Below, one piece after another: positions 35,240 through 46,022 of a DNA stretch of 64,000 nt. The position numbers and the translations under genes were made by a program. Position 1 is the stretch's first letter. Each line of letters opens with the position of its first letter. The notes beneath the pieces are model-generated. The model was given only the letters and a program-made list of their open reading frames with translations, searched no databases and was not told the DNA's origin. Source of the stretch: Nereocystis luetkeana (Eukaryota; Sar; Phaeophyceae; Laminariales; Laminariaceae); contig JARUPZ010000026.1 in the NCBI GenBank assembly GCA_031213475.1, positions 6,493,785-6,557,784 of the forward strand, read 5' to 3'.

Positions 35240-35620
35240 ATACCATACAACAATGTGATGGTATCACGTACCAGTAGCTACAAAGCGGTGCAATACCTAC
35301 CAGTACGAGAGCACGTGAAGTGTTTCCAACGAAAAAGTCTACGTAGATTGTATCAGCATGCGGAGACAGGCAGTTAGGTACTACGAATATGAGAGCACGT
35401 GGCGTACTAGTAACGGAAACGTGTAGTATACATGTATGAATATACATGGTTCGGGGTACAGTCTGGCACTAGAATGCCCCCCTCTATCGCACTCTGTTCC
35501 TGTACCCTAATTTGAGCTCTCCATGAGATAAGCAACAAGAAGAACTTTACCAAGAAGAAGCGTGCCCTGGCCAGCATCGACATCCCTGTGTCCTCCCCTC
35601 CATGAGGCATCTATGACATT
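35240..35620 (+). repeat. LTR-B copy 1 (5'-truncated)
   Basis: It matches the last three quarters of LTR-B, from AATGTGATGGTATCACGTACC to CATGAGGCATCTATGACA. It continues for 16 bp (TTTAAAGTCGTCGGCAG) into the same internal sequence as copy 2. Confidence 0.85.
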
Positions 35621-35631
35621 TAAAGTCGTCG

Positions 35632-35726
35632 GCAGAAAACCCGGGAGTGGAAAGACATCCCTTAGGAAAAAAAAGTTAGTATCACGGTTCAGCAGCCTTC
35701 ACGAAGAGGAGGCAGGCGGGAACAGT
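35632..35726 (+). repeat. Internal fragment, inverted relative to 38455-38550
   Basis: AAAACCCGGGAGTGGAAAGA and CAGCCTTCACGAAGAGGAGG both appear as reverse complements at 38455-38550 inside the pyrimidine-rich tract. A diverged version lies at about 3497-3530 in the leftward element. Confidence 0.8.
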
Positions 35727-36239
35727 TGTGTGGGGTATATTTATAGCTTTATTTAGTTGGTTTCGAACAGCCGCATCTTCGACTCCCCTTTACGATTTCT
35801 CGGATGACATGGTCGTCATCCTTTGATCGTGGTGTGGTCTGCATCTACGACTATTCAGGGTGGGCTAATGTGATGGTATCACGTACCAGTAATCATAAAG
35901 CGGTGCAATACCTGCCAGTACGAGAGGACGTGACGTGTTGCCAACGAAAACGTCTACGCAGATTGTATCAGCATGCGGAGACAGGCAGTTAGGTACTACG
36001 AATATGAGAGCACGTGACGTACTATTAATAGTGACGGAAACGTGTAGTAGATGTACATGTATGAACATACATGGTTCAGGGTACAGTCTGGCACTCGATT
36101 GTCTCTGTCGCACTCTGTTCCTGTAACCTAATTTGAGCTCTCCATGAGATAAGCAACAAGAAGAACTTTACCAAGAAGAAGCGTGCCCTGGTCAGCATCG
36201 ACATCCCTGTGTCCTCCCCTCTATGAGGCATCTATGACA
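35727..36239 (+). repeat. LTR-B copy 2 (full length)
   Basis: About 510 bp starting TGTGGGGTATATTTATAG, with a TATA-like box near its start, and ending CATCTATGACA, so it has TG...CA ends. It is followed by TTTAAAGTCGTCGGCAG. Confidence 0.8.
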
Positions 36240-36705
36240 TTTAAAGTCGTCGGCAGGACTACGTCACCGCTGAGCCTGTGGCGCACCTTGTTCCAAGCTA
36301 TCTTCCAGGCCTACATCTCCAACAGCTCAGCTTGTGAGCATTGTCATAAGCATTTTCTTTTTCTTTTTTGAGCAGTTCAGACGTCAATATTGTTTTTGTA
36401 CCCCACAAGCATTAGACAGGCCACAGCACATCAATCACAATTATTGGCTTTCAATTAGCCGATCATTGGCTGCGCGCTACGCCACCTTGTCAAGTCCAAG
36501 TTCAGGACCTTGCTTTTGTGCACCACAGCGTACACTCTTGTTCCTTTTGCCTGTTACTTTCTCGGCTTACGTATTTTGGATTGTTTTTCGGCACCTTCGC
36601 GCCCCGGTTCGTAGCCCGCTTGCCGCTGACATTTTATGGTAGTTTCTTCTTCTCGTATTGCGCGTTTTTCTCACGCATGAGGCGTCGAGTCTCACTACGA
36701 GGTGT
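36240..36705 (+). mobile_element. Internal remnant between two LTR-B copies
   Basis: About 465 bp, pyrimidine-rich in its second half, with no gag or pol. The end CGCATGAGGCGTCGAGTCTCAC matches 39309-39329, just before LTR-B copy 4. With its flanking LTRs it forms a short two-LTR element, the same layout as the minus-strand element at 21.65-22.69 kb. Confidence 0.65.
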
Positions 36706-37200
36706 GGGGTATATTTATAGCGTTATTCAGTTTGTTTCGAATAGCCGCATCTTCGGCTCCCCTTTCCTATTTCTCGGATGACATGGTCGTCATCCTTTGA
36801 TCGTGGTGTGGTCTGCATTTACGACTATTCAGGGCGGGCTAATGTGATGGTATCACGTACCAGTAGCCATAAAGCGGTGCAATACCTACCAGTACGAGAG
36901 CACATGACGTGTTACTAACGAAAACGTCTACGTAGATTGCATCAGTATGAGGGAGACAGACAGTTAGGTTCTACGAGTATGAGAGCACGTGTGACGTACT
37001 ATGGTAACGGAAACGTGTAGTAGATCACATGTATGAAGATAAATGGTTCAGGGGACAGTCTGGCACTCGATTGTCTCTATCGCACTCTGTTCCTGTACCC
37101 TAATTTGAGCTCTTCATGAGATAAGCAACAAGAAGAAATTTACCAAGAAGAAGCGTGCCCTGGCCAGTATCGACATCTCTGTGTCTCCCCTTTCTGGGGC
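36706..37200 (+). repeat. LTR-B copy 3
   Basis: It starts TGTGGGGTATATTTATAGCG and follows LTR-B through AAGAAGAAGCGTGCCCTGG to about 37180. Its last bases diverge from CTATGACA. Confidence 0.8.
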
Positions 37201-39337
37201 ACCTTGACTCGCGGCTCGCGGCGTAGCTGCCCCTAAGAGTCCCACGAATGGACCCTGTTCTGGCCTCACAACCGCAGGTCGTTTATTGTTGATCGGTCCA
37301 CTATTATTATTTTTGTTTCCAACGCATCTGTTTTGGGACGAACGACTTGCCGTATGCCGAGTTTTTCGAGCGGTCCTTCGCAGCTAGTCACTTAAGGCCT
37401 CACGTTATAGACCCCGAGTTTCCGAATTTGGGCTTCACTACGACTAGCTCCTTGCCAATTTCTTGTTTCTTTTTCATGCACTTTCTGACTTTTTCCCGTC
37501 AGAATCCCGCGTCCCATTTTGGGCCATCTCCCCCTCATCGGGTTTCTGTTTTTCTGCTTTCTCTTCGGTCCACGTGTTTGCTGGAATTATAGATAGTTCC
37601 TGCCATTCTCCAAGCTGCAAAACCGGTTTTCTCGACGACCCCATCGTTTGGCGTGTCAGTTTACTTTCTTTTTTGGGTCGGAACATTCTGCTGTGTATCA
37701 CTGTAGCTTCTGCTTGTACCCATTCTAGGCAATAGCCCTTCTGGGTGTCACGCGTATTCAACCCGTCACAGCTTGCTGGCGCCTGTTCGATTTTCGTAGA
37801 GTCATTTTGGTTTTGACTTTATATTCGCGTATGTATCTGCTTTGTGTCGAGTTACGCTGAACGTGCAAGCATTTATGTGCACTTTTTCTAAGCTAGACCT
37901 CCAGGGTTCCGCGTTCAAAACCCTCGCTTTGGCTTTCCGGCGTTGTTTCCATCGTGCGCCTTCTGCAGCAACATTCCGGGTGCTTCTTTATTCGCATACT
38001 TGCGACTGGCTTTGGAAACCTCCAGCGTTCCGTTTTTCCGACTCGACTAAAGGCGTAGGTCCCACGGTACGGTCCCCACTATCATTGCTCTGGAGCGTTT
38101 GTTTTCCTCTCTTGCTCTTTCGATTTTCTATCAATGGCACTTCTTCGGGCGTATTAGTCTGTTGTTTTATTCTACCGCTCACTGCAGGTTCCGCACGCCT
38201 CTTTTTGCGGGGGGCACCGAACTCCAGTGATAGCGCAACTTTCGGATATATTTTCGTTTTTTGTTTCGTCTTGCTTAATTTGTTTTCTCCAATATTCCGC
38301 CGCCGATTCCGCTGGACTCTTTTCGCGATGACCGACGAATCGTGGTGTTGTACTTTGAAGAGCGTTTGTGATTCCACTTGAACCTACCTCTGTCGATCTG
38401 TGGTATTATCCTTTGCGGAGGTTTCTGGCTTTTTCTAAATTTACCACGACTGTTCCCGCCTACCTCCTCTTCGTGAAGGCTGCTGAATCAACCGTGTTGC
38501 TGACTTTTTGTTCCTAAGGGATATCTTTCCACTCCCGGGTTTTCCGTGTCATGAATGTTAGTTGGACACGTATTATATAGTAAGTAACTGTTTTTGTTGC
38601 AACGTACCTGGCACAGTATTTGCTTTATGTTTCGTGCTACAGTTATAGTGTACAAGGCGTTCCTCTTGACCCTTATGGCCTTGGCATACCCGTCTATTCT
38701 GCGACTAGTCATTCCTACGCCCTGCACATACCTTCAGTTCCTTCAGTACCAGGTGTCTTTAGGACACCTGCAGTTGTTTTTCGTTTTCGTGGTTTATGAG
38801 GCCTTCTCTTTTGATCTCTCTTTTCTTGGCCTACCTGTTTTCGGGCGTGGAATCTCGCTGAGTTTGGGCTCGCGCGTACAGTAGTGTGTGTTACCATTTA
38901 GTTTTCTGGGTCCTACATTAATAGACAACTGGCCTCACGTTGTTGCCGGCCTTTGTTTCCTTCGTTGTCGACCCCACTATCTTTTTTTTCAAGCTTTGCA
39001 GCGCACTTCTTGCTTTCGTACCGCCTTCAGCCTTCAGGGTGTTTTTCGCGCCTTCCTTCGGCCGGTATCATCTGTGTTTTTCCTGTGGTCCGATCATTGG
39101 CTCCGCGCTACGCAATCTTTTCAAGTCCAAGTTTAGGACCTTGCTTTTGTGCATCGCAGCGCGCACCCTCGTTCCTTTTGCCTGTTACTTTCTCGGCTTA
39201 CGTCTTTTGGAACTATTTTTCGGTGAGTTCGCGCCCCGGCTCGTAGCCCGCTGGTCGTTGACATTTTATCGTATAGCTTCTTCTTCTCGTATTACGCGTT
39301 TGTCTCACGCATGAGGCGTCAAGCCTCAATGCGAGGT
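37201..39337 (+). mobile_element. Pyrimidine-rich 3' internal region of an LTR-B element
   Basis: A plus-strand pyrimidine-rich tract related in reverse orientation to 3.1-3.6 kb. Its last 250 bp closely repeat 36450-36705 (both contain GCGCTACGC, CTTGCTTTTGTGCA and TGTTACTTTCTCGGCTTACG). The open frame 37842-38381 (179 residues) is Leu/Phe/Ser-rich as expected from composition, and the opposite strand is also open at 37988-38377. I do not consider it a gene. Confidence 0.65.
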
Positions 39338-39592
39338 GTGGGGTATAAATCTATATAGCTATATTTAGTTTGTTTCGAATAGCCGCATCTTCAACTCCCC
39401 TTAACGATTTTTGGGATGACATGGTCGCCATCCTTACTTTGATCGTGGTGTGGTCTGCATCTACGACTATTCAGAGTGGGCTAATGTGATGGTATCACGT
39501 ACCAGTATTGCCATAAAGCGGAGCAATACCTACCAGTACGAGAGCAGCACGTGACGTGTGTTACCAACGAAAACGCCTACGTAGATTGTATC
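39338..39592 (+). repeat. LTR-B copy 4, left half
   Basis: It begins TGTGGGGTATAAATC and stops at GTAGATTGTATC, where the gypsy element starts. The right half resumes at 53789. Confidence 0.85.
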
Positions 39593-39865
39593 TGTCATGA
39601 TATTCATGATCCCATTTCCCTCTATTGTCGAGGAGGCGTGTTTCTGATGAAACGCGCCACGCAAATAATTTATATATTACCCCCCTGTTCTCAGAACTCT
39701 CTGAGCCAGGAAAGTGGGAATCATCAAGATAAGACATCAATCTCTGTGAGTACGTACACACGTCTAGGGCGACCTGCATCACAGTAGTCGGGCCTGCCCC
39801 ATACTGCCCCTTTTGTTATCCGGTAGTCAGCTATATACCCCTTATATGCACCTTATACTATCAGA
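39593..39865 (+). repeat. Gypsy 5' LTR
   Basis: Starts TGTCATGATATTCATGATCC and ends ACTATCAGA; 273 bp. CTATATACCCC near the 3' part is a possible TATA box. The last bases, TATCAGA, resemble the core of the initiator-Met tRNA primer-binding site (TGGTATCAGA), which may be coincidence. Confidence 0.9.
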
Positions 39866-39866
39866 C

Positions 39867-41339
39867 ATGGCGTCCCACCTGCACACTACCTCTTGTTTGG
39901 ACCCCCCCTCCGCCCCTGGCTCGCTCGACCTCAGCGTGACCCCCCCCTCGAGCGTTCACGCTGCTGCTGTAGATTCCCCGGCCTCGTGCGCTGCTGTAGC
40001 TTCCCCAGCCTCGTGCACTGCAGTAGCTCCCCCAGCCTCGTGTGCTGCTGTAGCTTCCCTAGCCCCGTGTTCTGACGTAGCCTCAAACCTTCATACTGGT
40101 GTAGGTTTGTCTCTCGACTATTGTTTGTTGCAACTTTCGTCTCTCTCCGGTCTGGTAGCTTTCCGAGCGAGCACCCACACCACCTCGCGTAGCCTAGGCC
40201 CTCGTTCACCGTCGATACCAGCGGTATGCTCACCCGACGTCCTAACCTCTCTCTCGTGTGAGCCTACAGCTCGCACGCTTGATGCCACCCCGACACCCCA
40301 GCCAGACCTACCTGCTGTTGCAGCTCCGACTCTCGGTGTCCACCTGACGGCATCGATCGCACGGCCACGCGTGACCGATGACCTTCGGCTGCCTACTGAA
40401 TTTTCGCGTGAAAACAGCGAACTTTCATTCGGGCCTGCCCGCCACGCCCTCTCAAACCAAGTGTTTGTCAGTACGGGTACTCCGCTCCTTCGAGAGCACC
40501 GTAGCGTCTCGCCTATGTCAGCCTTCGGGCCCCTGACTGCCGACGCTACCACCGCGACCCAGAGTAGTTGCCTCTCGCCCGTGTCGGCCTTCGGGCTCTT
40601 GGCCGGTGACGCTACTACTGCTGCTGCATCGGACGACTTGGTTCCTCAGAACCCTGTCAGCTCCCCAAGACCCCCTGTGCGCTTCGAGCAAACTCGGGGC
40701 AACTGGCCACTTTGGCCCGGACCTAGTGATCAGCTGTCACAGCCCCTGGGAACGGCCGAGGTGGCAGTGGACCTTCCTCGAGACGAGTCTCTGGAACGGT
40801 CTCACAGCCTGGTCGCTCAGGTGGCCTGCCTACAAGGCAGACCCACCTCTCCGGTTGGAACAGCAGCACCGTACCCGCGACCGCTTTCTGTTAGTACAGC
40901 AGTAGTACCGGCTGCACGTACTACTTCTGGTCATACAACAGCAGCACTTCTCGCTCCTACTCGGGACTTTTCAAGCACTACCATTAATAATAGTGACGCA
41001 GACGAAACCCTGCTTCCACTTTCGATCCGACCCCTGACCTTGGAGAACGCTCCCTCGCACCGCAGCACTTTGTTTGTAGCAAGTTCGACCGCCTTCACGC
41101 AGCGCGACCTGCGTAGTATCCGGCGCGCTGCTCGAGCGCACGCTCGCCGTCAGCTGCACCCCGTAATGTCGAACCCGCTTCAGGACAATCCTGAACCGAA
41201 CCCTGCTTCACTTACTATTAGTACAGGACGCTCAAACGGGGCACTCTCACTTGATCATAGTACGGGTGAAGTTTCCCCGTTCAGGGACTGCTTCCCCCGA
41301 CACACTCAGTCACGACGCAACCTCGTCACCAACCACTGA
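39867..41339 (+). CDS. Gypsy ORF1, Ser/Pro/Ala-rich protein of unknown function
   Basis: The frame is open through the LTR end, but I choose the ATG at 39867 just after the LTR (context GACATGG), giving 490 residues. The sequence is rich in Ser, Thr, Ala and Pro. It has short internal repeats: ASPASC/APPASC/ASLAPC near the start, and two copies of VS(P)xSAFGxL. No zinc finger, membrane span or enzyme motif is visible. Its position before gag suggests an extra structural or leader protein. A second frame starting at 41251 overlaps its end by about 90 nt. I do not recognise a family. Confidence 0.6.
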   Translation: MASHLHTTSCLDPPSAPGSLDLSVTPPSSVHAAAVDSPASCAAVASPASCTAVAPPASCAAVASLAPCSDVASNLHTGVGLSLDYCLLQLSSLSGLVAFRASTHTTSRSLGPRSPSIPAVCSPDVLTSLSCEPTARTLDATPTPQPDLPAVAAPTLGVHLTASIARPRVTDDLRLPTEFSRENSELSFGPARHALSNQVFVSTGTPLLREHRSVSPMSAFGPLTADATTATQSSCLSPVSAFGLLAGDATTAAASDDLVPQNPVSSPRPPVRFEQTRGNWPLWPGPSDQLSQPLGTAEVAVDLPRDESLERSHSLVAQVACLQGRPTSPVGTAAPYPRPLSVSTAVVPAARTTSGHTTAALLAPTRDFSSTTINNSDADETLLPLSIRPLTLENAPSHRSTLFVASSTAFTQRDLRSIRRAARAHARRQLHPVMSNPLQDNPEPNPASLTISTGRSNGALSLDHSTGEVSPFRDCFPRHTQSRRNLVTNH

Positions 41340-42339
41340 TTCTGTCCCCGTACCCCGTACGCTTCCCCCTCCCGTGCCCGCGGTTATGCCCCCCCTTCCG
41401 CCCGTCGACCCCCCAGACACCTCTTCCAATATGGCTACACCCGCGCCTCACCCCATGGATGCCGAAGTTGACTACGACGGGTCCGGTGACGACGTGCCGG
41501 CGGAGCCGGCAGGCCACTCCGACGACCTGGCCTTCCCGACAGCTGCTGGTCCTGCTGAGAAGACCACCAACGCCATTGCCGAGACGCTTGTCGGCCCCGT
41601 CCCTGCAGTATACTCGGCAGCTTTAACGCCCGCCCAATGGGCGGAGTTGCCCCCGACGATACGGGGCGACATGACAATGAAGGCACCACTGACGGTGCAG
41701 AAAGTCCATGCCATGGACGCAGAAGCACGGCTGCTTCAGCAACGTCTGGAGGACGACGCCTCTCGCGAGGCCATCGTCGCTGCGACGTCCCGCCGCAACA
41801 AGAGCAGGGCGAAGATGACGTCTCTGAAGGCGACTTAAACCTAACTATGACAACAGCTGGCGGCCGCCGACCGCGACATGGCTCTTGCGCTCTCCTCGAC
41901 CGAGTCTTCGGACCGGGCGTTGGAGGCGGCCGAGAAATCGGCCCGGTCCCTCGCGGCCAGCCGGCGACGGCCCCGGCAGGATGGCCCTGGCCCTCGTCGG
42001 GAGCCTTCGCCGTTCTTCCCCGACCAGTATTTCTCTTCCCCCGCGCCCCGGTCCCCCCGCGATGCCCTCCGCCCGGCGTACACGTGCCGCCCCGTCGACT
42101 CCTCGTTCATGGACGTCCGCCTAGACGACCTCACCTCGCCGGAACACCTCGACCTCGGCGCCACCAGCACAGCTGACATTAGGCTGACCGCCCAAGCGTT
42201 GCTGGACACCTTCGAGTCCTTCCCGGGGGCAACCCTCCGCTTGGTGTTCCGTCACATCGACACGGCGCCCGCGTCGCCCGAGCTCACGCCCTGGTTGACG
42301 TCCTGCGGTCGGTCCACACCGCCCCTGGGCGCTTCATAA
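41251..42339 (+). pseudogene. Gypsy gag N-terminal region, broken
   Basis: One frame runs from 41251 to a TAA at 41836 and resumes at 41878-42339. The first part has VYSAALTPAQWAELPPTIRG and an alpha-helical charged end (MDAEARLLQQRLEDD). The second has TAQALLDTFESFPGATLR. Both look like globular or helical matrix-type gag sequence, but I cannot match them to a named domain. A further frame change precedes the capsid part. Confidence 0.45.
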
Positions 42340-42632
42340 CGTGGCCGGACCGCTCCACCCTCGGCGCGGCCGCCTCCGCTTCTTCACCGCGCCGACACCA
42401 CGGCGCCTCCTCCCCGCGCCACGGCCGCCGCGACCATGGCCGACAAGGCCGCTCAACTGACAACCGCAGCAGCTCCTCCCACAGCAAACGGACGGGGCAG
42501 AAGGAGAATCGGCACGATGACTCGAGCCGCGGCGGCAGCAGCAGCAGCAGCGCTCCGGCTCGACGGACGAAACTGGAGAAGGAGGAGCCTGCAGACTCCG
42601 ACGATGTCAAGGAGCTCAAGACTCCCAGGCAA

Positions 42633-43982
42633 GTGACGCCTTCTCTGGTAGACATATCCTCCAGCGATAAGTTGCGCGTGCTCTCCAGTAGTGAATTCGC
42701 TACTGACCGCGCTCTCCCGTTGCCCTCCGCGACAGCCCACGCTCGACAAGAGCAAATTAATGAGATCAATAATGCAGCTGATAACGCTTACATCCGAGCC
42801 GTACAACGCCACTAAATTACTATCGACTTGCGCAAAATCGACCGTGTTGTCGCCCTCCCTTTCAGCTCAGCCATCGCTCGAACGGAAGCGGTGCAACAAC
42901 TCATTCGAAGTATAAGACGAGCCCTGGCAGACATTCTAGTTATGTGCGATGACCAATGTACCAAGGGCCTCGCGGCCGACGTCTGGATACGCGGTTGGGA
43001 ACGACCCCTCCAAAAAGTGATTATGAAAGCAATCGTCACTGACCGTCCCTCTTCCTCCGACCTCACCGCCGTGTTCGACGGTTTTTTCGAACAGGTGAAA
43101 AGGAGCCTTGATGCCCAAGCCACGGGACCAGAGGCGTTCAACCAGCTACTTCGCCTCATCTGCGGCCACTTTGACCACGGCGACGGAACCGCTGCGTTTC
43201 AACGGCTGCATAATTTTGGAGTAGCTAATGGGACCCCCTTCTCTGATTATTTTCGATATTTCAGAGTGGTGGTTTCTAGCGTTACGGGTTTCGAGAACGT
43301 TTTGGCTCCGAATGTTTCGACGGTTTCGGAACTGGTTCGGCGTAGCGTAATGAACCAGTACCCCGGGCTCATGCCCACGCTTTATCCGGGTGCTTTGGCC
43401 ACTGCGCCCACCCCGTTTATTTCGATCGATGCCATGTGGTTGTCTTTCCAGACCATGGCGACTAATAGAACTCCTGCTATAAGCGGCGAAAATTATTTTT
43501 CCTTGCCCCCTTTGGCGGACCTTTCTTTGCAACCGCATGCAGGCAATCGCTCTCAGAGTAGATCTGCCCCCTCGCCGTCCCGTTCGGGACCCGTGGGCTC
43601 CTTACGCAACCCTGTTGTGATGAGCGTCGCTTATACCGACCATTTTGATTCTGATCCCTTTAGTCGTAACTACAACCACTGGCCGACTGACTCGTCTGAC
43701 TGGGAAACAGTGTTCCAAGTCTCTCAATCGTTTCAGAACAATGATCCCAGTTTATGGACGCCGCTCGTTACACCCGAAGGACGCGCGCAAGCTTTCTGCG
43801 ACAACAAAGGTCGCTGCTTAAATTGTCACGGTACCGACCACTCGTTCAATCACTGCGTAAACGCCTTTATTAATGTTAGTGGCTTCCTTAATCCCCAGCT
43901 AGGTCAACTAGGCGATAATGGTGATGCCTACCTTGTTGGCAGCAGCGCATGCGCTCCCACCGTCGCCGTGACCACTCTGTAG
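42633..43982 (+). pseudogene. Gypsy gag, capsid and nucleocapsid with CCHC knuckle
   Basis: The frame is continuous from 42633 except for one in-frame TAA at 42813-42815; the 384-residue main part is 42828-43982. A helical capsid-like region comes first (ALADILVMCDDQ, FNQLLRLICGHF). A CX2CX4HX4C zinc knuckle follows at residues 330-343 (CLNCHGTDHSFNHC). The knuckle binds the element's RNA in gag proteins of this class. An Arg/Asn/Gly/His-rich frame at 43949-44353 overlaps the end and reads like a basic nucleocapsid tail displaced by a frameshift. Confidence 0.85.
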
Positions 43983-44353
43983 GCGGCGGAAACACACGCT
44001 CGTCGTCTATCTCTGACCGTTGTAGAAATTCTTCTCGACACAATGACAACAGCCGTAATCGCAATAATCACGGAGGCAACACACACGCGCCTTCGCGAAA
44101 TTATTTTCGCAACAGCGGACAAGGTGGCTACCAACACGGCCCGCTTCACAACAACGGTAACACCGCGGCCCACCAGCTCGGACATGACGCCCGAAACACA
44201 GGTACCACGCCTCAGTCACTCACAGTGTACCAACCTAACAATGGAACACCTCCGGCCCCCGCCTCGGCCGGTGGAACTCCTAGCGCGCGGCACGGCGGCT
44301 CAAGCAATGGCAACCCCAATGCTCGCCAGCCGGGTGTTTTTCGCTCCGGCTGA
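43949..44353 (+). pseudogene. Basic Asn/Gly/Arg-rich tail, probable displaced nucleocapsid end
   Basis: 134 residues rich in Arg, Asn, Gly and His (RCRNSSRHNDNSRNRNNHGG). They follow the zinc knuckle in a different frame, as expected if gag once continued here. An RNA-binding role is inferred from composition only. Confidence 0.45.
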
Positions 44354-44401
44354 CCGCTCAACGGCGGGGCCCCCCAGCTCCCAGTTCCGCCTGTAGCACT
44401 T

Positions 44402-45328
44402 TTGGGAGACAAAACACGAACCTTTTTAAGCGGACGAGTTCCGCCGCAATCCATTCGTCTTTTGAAGCAGGGTAAGGGCGCGCACGACGCTGCCCCCCCT
44501 CGCGTAGACGAAAAACATCGTCCCGCAATATTATCCCCCCCTCGAGGGAATTTACCTCAGGGTCAGGGCGCGTACCACGCTGGCCCCCCTCGCATAAATG
44601 ACACTAATGTAGGTCGTTCGCTTGCGTCTCCCAATACTCCACCACAGACTTCTACCACATCCAGATTTTGCTCCCCAGATGGGAAGGTCGCCCTGAGGTG
44701 TGGGTACAGGAGTCCCCGACGCCAGAGTTCTTTTTCGGCGCTCCGCTCTGCGTCTGCAAGCAAGACCGGTCGAGACCCCCCGCTTTGCACCATTGACGAA
44801 GAAACTCTGAATTTTGCTCATCTCGATGCCCCTTCTGATCAGCGTACAGCAAAGGGTTTTTCCCTGGCCTCTGGCTCACCGCCGGCAACCAGCGAGCCGG
44901 TAGGAGATGTATTTCCCCCACAGGGTTTAAACACAGCTACACCCTTCGCGCATAAACGCGACACCTTTGTTCCGGACGGGGCGCGGCGAGGCATACTGAA
45001 CGAACAGATCCCACCCGTCCCCCCAACAGTGTTGACAACACCTTTTTTCATGGACGCACTTAAATCGCCTTCCGCACAGGCGGCGGAAGACTCGCTAACC
45101 TTGTCAAGGAAGGTCGGTCAGGAGCCTCCTGTCCCTCCCCGTGAAATTTCGGGGACCACAGACACGACCCACCTAGGCGAATGCGTCCCCACCTCGGGCC
45201 CTCAAATTAGGACCCCGGAGGGACAAGTAGCTCGTCGGGTACCGTTTACGAAAAACGGCCCCTCCAGCTATCCGGGAGGCGTAAAACGCCCCCCACCGGC
45301 TCACGCCGCGCCTACTAGCCCCGCTTGA
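44402..45328 (+). CDS. Gypsy linker ORF, Pro/Ser/Arg-rich, unknown function
   Basis: 308 residues between gag and the NADAR domain. It contains two related segments near the start (QGKGAHDAAPPRV and QGQGAYHAGPPRI) and is otherwise Pro/Ser/Thr-rich with no recognisable fold. It may be a disordered spacer of the gag-pol precursor or a separate protein. The last 39 bp (CACCGGCTCACGCCGC and flanks) are tandemly duplicated across its stop, which placed the NADAR start a little further downstream. Confidence 0.45.
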   Translation: MGDKTRTFLSGRVPPQSIRLLKQGKGAHDAAPPRVDEKHRPAILSPPRGNLPQGQGAYHAGPPRINDTNVGRSLASPNTPPQTSTTSRFCSPDGKVALRCGYRSPRRQSSFSALRSASASKTGRDPPLCTIDEETLNFAHLDAPSDQRTAKGFSLASGSPPATSEPVGDVFPPQGLNTATPFAHKRDTFVPDGARRGILNEQIPPVPPTVLTTPFFMDALKSPSAQAAEDSLTLSRKVGQEPPVPPREISGTTDTTHLGECVPTSGPQIRTPEGQVARRVPFTKNGPSSYPGGVKRPPPAHAAPTSPA

Positions 45329-45401
45329 TGCCCCCCCACCGGCTCACGCCGCACCTACTGGCCCCGCGTCTGATGCCTCCCAGGAATATTGCACCCCCAC
45401 C

Positions 45402-45950
45402 ATGGCATTTTTCTGGCAACCTCCCTCTTGCTTCTCGCAATGGACCCCTTCCAGGTTTACCATCGACGGTACTTCCTATTTGTGCGCGGAACAGTTTTTT
45501 GCCGCAGAAAAAAGTCGCCTCTTCGGTGACCACCCCGCGCTTCAAAACATTATGCGCGTGTGCGACCCCAAGTTGCACAAACAGTACGGACGCGAGGTAC
45601 GTACAACATTTTGATGCTACCGTGTGGGAACAGGAACGAGAAAATATTGTCCTCGTTGGCTCAGACGCCAAGTTCGCCCAAATCCAACCATGCGACAGCA
45701 CCTGATGGATACCGGCGACCGGCTGCTTGCAGAAGCTAGCCCTTACGATACCATCTGGGGGATAGGCTACCGAGCGGACCACCCAAACGCCCAGTGCCCC
45801 CCCGCATGGCGCGGCCTCAACCTGTTAGAAAAAACCCTGCAGATTGTGCGCCAGCACCTCCGCGATGGCGTCCCATCACCGGCGCGCCCCGGCTATACTC
45901 CTCCCCCGCGAAGCGACTCGCTCACGCAGGGCCGGGATTTTTCTTTTTAG
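45402..45950 (+). pseudogene. NADAR (YbiA-like) domain carried by the gypsy element
   Basis: Three pieces in frames 0, +1 and 0 make one complete domain. 45402-45600 reads FFWQPPSCFSQWTPSRFTID, then CAEQFFAAEKSRLFGDHPAL and YGREV. About 45605-45688 reads FDATVWEQERENIVLV and DAKFAQ. About 45690-45890 reads TMRQHLMDTGDRLLAEASPY, then DTIWGIG and WRGLNLLEKTLQIVRQHL. FSxW, the CAEQ...EKxxLFGD helix, KFxQ, TGDxLLxEASPxDxIWGIG and WxGxNLL are the hallmarks of NADAR/YbiA (DUF1768). Family members cleave N-glycosidic bonds: YbiA acts on early riboflavin intermediates, and others remove ADP-ribose from guanosine. The start at 45402 has a strong CCACCATGG context. Two compensating single-base indels break the frame. 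It lies between gag and protease. Confidence 0.9.
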
Positions 45951-46022
45951 GTAGACCCCTCCTCTCAACAGCGTCTTTCGACCTGTGACACGGCTACCGC
46001 CCCCTCTGGCTATGCGACCCTC

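Noticed and set aside
37842..38381. 179-codon plus frame in the pyrimidine-rich tract
   Set aside because: Composition is Leu/Phe/Ser-rich as expected from pyrimidine sequence, the opposite strand is open too, and there is no motif or repeat-family conservation at protein level.
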